Source: Chloroflexota bacterium
Lineage (GTDB): Bacteria; Chloroflexota; Ktedonobacteria; Ktedonobacterales; Ktedonobacteraceae
Length of the DNA stretch: 6,340 bases
Assembly (NCBI GenBank): GCA_005881295.1
Contig: VBHS01000269.1
Coordinates: 1-6,340, forward strand
Direction: 5' to 3'
The translations under genes and the position numbers were made by a program. The notes beneath the pieces were generated by a model that searched no databases, was not told the DNA's origin, and saw nothing but the letters and a program-made list of their open reading frames with translations. This document shows positions 5,426-6,340 of this stretch, piece after piece. The number at the start of each line of letters is the position of its first letter. Position 1 is the first letter of the stretch.

Positions 5426-6301
5426 ATGTCTATTACATTTTCAATAACGTCAGAAGGCGACATCATCAACGATCATCACTTAATTGCACAGGTACTGCGC
5501 GAGGCACTTCCCTACATCGATTTTTTGAAAGGGAAGACGCTGGTGGTAAAATTAGGGGGCAGCGCCCTTGAATATCAACGCAGTGTTTTGCAGGATATCA
5601 TCTGGTTACGTGCGTTAGGCGCCAATCCTGTACTGGTGCACGGCGGTGGTCCATATATTAATGAGTGGCTGAAGAAGCTTAACTTACCGGCACGTTTTGA
5701 GCAGGGTTTGCGCGTCACTGATGCAGCGACACTGGATGTTGTACGTATGGTTCTGTTGGGACAGGTCAACCAGGGGCTGGTTTTGATGACTTCCTCACTT
5801 GGTGGTCACGCTGTAGGTTTAAGTGGAACAGATGGGAACATGATCCGTGCTCGTGTCGCTAATGAACGCCTTGGTTTTGTTGGAGAGGTCGAGTCGGTTG
5901 ATCCCCTACCTGTGCAAACACTTATCGACCAGGGCTATATTCCAATTATTGCTCCACTTGGCCAGGGACCAGATGATACTTGCCTGAATATCAACGCAGA
6001 CCTGGTTGCAGCTCATTTAGCGGGTGCGCTCAACGCAGAGAAATTAATCTTCCTGAGCAATGTGGTGGGTATCTGTCGCCAAGATGGAACATTGATCTCG
6101 GAACTGGGGGAACTGGAGGCGAAGAAGCTCATTGAAGATGGCGTTATCAGTGGCGGTATGATCCCCAAAGTTTCGGCCTGCCTTGACGCCTTGCTCGCAG
6201 TGCCACGTGTACATATTGTCGATGGCCGGGAATCCCATATATTGCTGCGCGAATTATTCACCGACGAGGGAGCCGGTACAATGATACGAAGGGGTGAATA
6301 A
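5426..6301 (+). CDS. argB: N-acetylglutamate kinase, predicted arginine-sensitive type
   Basis: Cytosolic amino-acid kinase (EC 2.7.2.8) that phosphorylates N-acetylglutamate with ATP, the second and usually controlling step of arginine synthesis. Its product is the ArgC substrate. Seen: VVKLGGSAL (40-48) with phosphate-binding K42; HGGGP (72-76); R96 in GLRVTDA; GLSGTDGNMI (131-140); LNINADLVAAHLAGAL (187-202) with N188; SGGMIPKV (242-249) with K248; and C-terminal DEGAGTMI (280-287). At 291 residues it is full length. About 30 residues precede the kinase core and include HLIAQVLREALPYIDFLKGK, the N-terminal helix found in hexameric arginine-inhibited enzymes (Thermotoga type) and missing from the arginine-insensitive E. 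coli enzyme. Feedback inhibition by arginine is therefore predicted. argJ is not located between argC and argB. Confidence 0.96.
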   Translation: MSITFSITSEGDIINDHHLIAQVLREALPYIDFLKGKTLVVKLGGSALEYQRSVLQDIIWLRALGANPVLVHGGGPYINEWLKKLNLPARFEQGLRVTDAATLDVVRMVLLGQVNQGLVLMTSSLGGHAVGLSGTDGNMIRARVANERLGFVGEVESVDPLPVQTLIDQGYIPIIAPLGQGPDDTCLNINADLVAAHLAGALNAEKLIFLSNVVGICRQDGTLISELGELEAKKLIEDGVISGGMIPKVSACLDALLAVPRVHIVDGRESHILLRELFTDEGAGTMIRRGE

Positions 6302-6320
6302 TGAGCAGAAGGTTTCGTTC

Positions 6321-6340
6321 ATGAAAAAGCGCGTTGAGCG
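6321..6340 (+). CDS. Start of a further gene, truncated by the window edge
   Basis: An ATG at 6321 follows AGAAGG (6306-6311) with 9-nt spacing, 19 nt after the argB stop. Only MKKRVE and part of a codon are visible, too little to identify. Its position suggests another gene of the arginine operon (for example argJ or argD), but that is a guess from context. The alternative ATG at 6301 overlaps the argB stop and closes after seven codons. Confidence 0.45.

Noticed and set aside
6301..6324. ATG overlapping the argB stop as the next gene start
   Set aside because: It reaches a stop after seven codons. The ATG at 6321 with AGAAGG upstream is the better start.
1..6340. Mobile elements, CRISPR arrays, tRNA or rRNA genes, phage or defence genes
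   Set aside because: No transposase-like or integrase-like proteins, inverted terminal repeats, spaced repeats or RNA gene signatures were seen. The region reads as ordinary metabolic chromosome.

Overview
The window looks like an ordinary bacterial chromosome segment of roughly 50% G+C. All supported genes are on the + strand, in two transcription units. Three features point to a Gram-positive-type or Chloroflexota lineage: a T-box leader, a cytoplasmic-membrane lipoprotein, and a small zinc-ribbon protein with one membrane segment. A Ktedonobacteria-like member of Chloroflexota is my best guess, but this is an inference from gene style and not from a marker gene.

Left half (3-3792) is a tightly spaced row of four genes with gaps of 40, 27 and 12 nt, so probably one operon. 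In order they are: a class-V-fold PLP enzyme of the kynureninase/selenocysteine-lyase superfamily whose 5' end touches the window edge; a 130-residue protein with an N-terminal four-cysteine zinc ribbon and one hydrophobic segment; an NAD(P)-dependent ornithine cyclodeaminase/mu-crystallin family protein; and a lipoprotein with a BNR/Asp-box beta-propeller and an additional C-terminal transmembrane anchor. The specific substrates are not readable from sequence.

Right half (3793-6340) is an arginine biosynthesis operon. A near-perfect sigma-70-type promoter (TTGACA, 17 nt, TATTCT) sits just after the lipoprotein stop codon. It drives a long leader that I read as a complete T-box riboswitch: Stem I with an AGUA/GAA loop-E pair and a CGC (Arg) specifier, an AG bulge and distal loop, the T-box sequence TGGGTGGTACCACG, an 8-bp antiterminator helix, and a mutually exclusive intrinsic terminator ending in a T run. 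Downstream are argC (N-acetyl-gamma-glutamyl-phosphate reductase) and argB (N-acetylglutamate kinase, with the N-terminal helix typical of arginine-inhibited enzymes). The first 20 nt of another gene follow.

Together this predicts two-layer control of arginine synthesis. Uncharged tRNA-Arg would relieve transcription termination in the leader, and arginine itself would inhibit ArgB. The main point of interest is the arginine T-box, whose CGC specifier would normally have to be read by an A34/inosine34 tRNA-Arg(ACG). I do not see an entirely new system.
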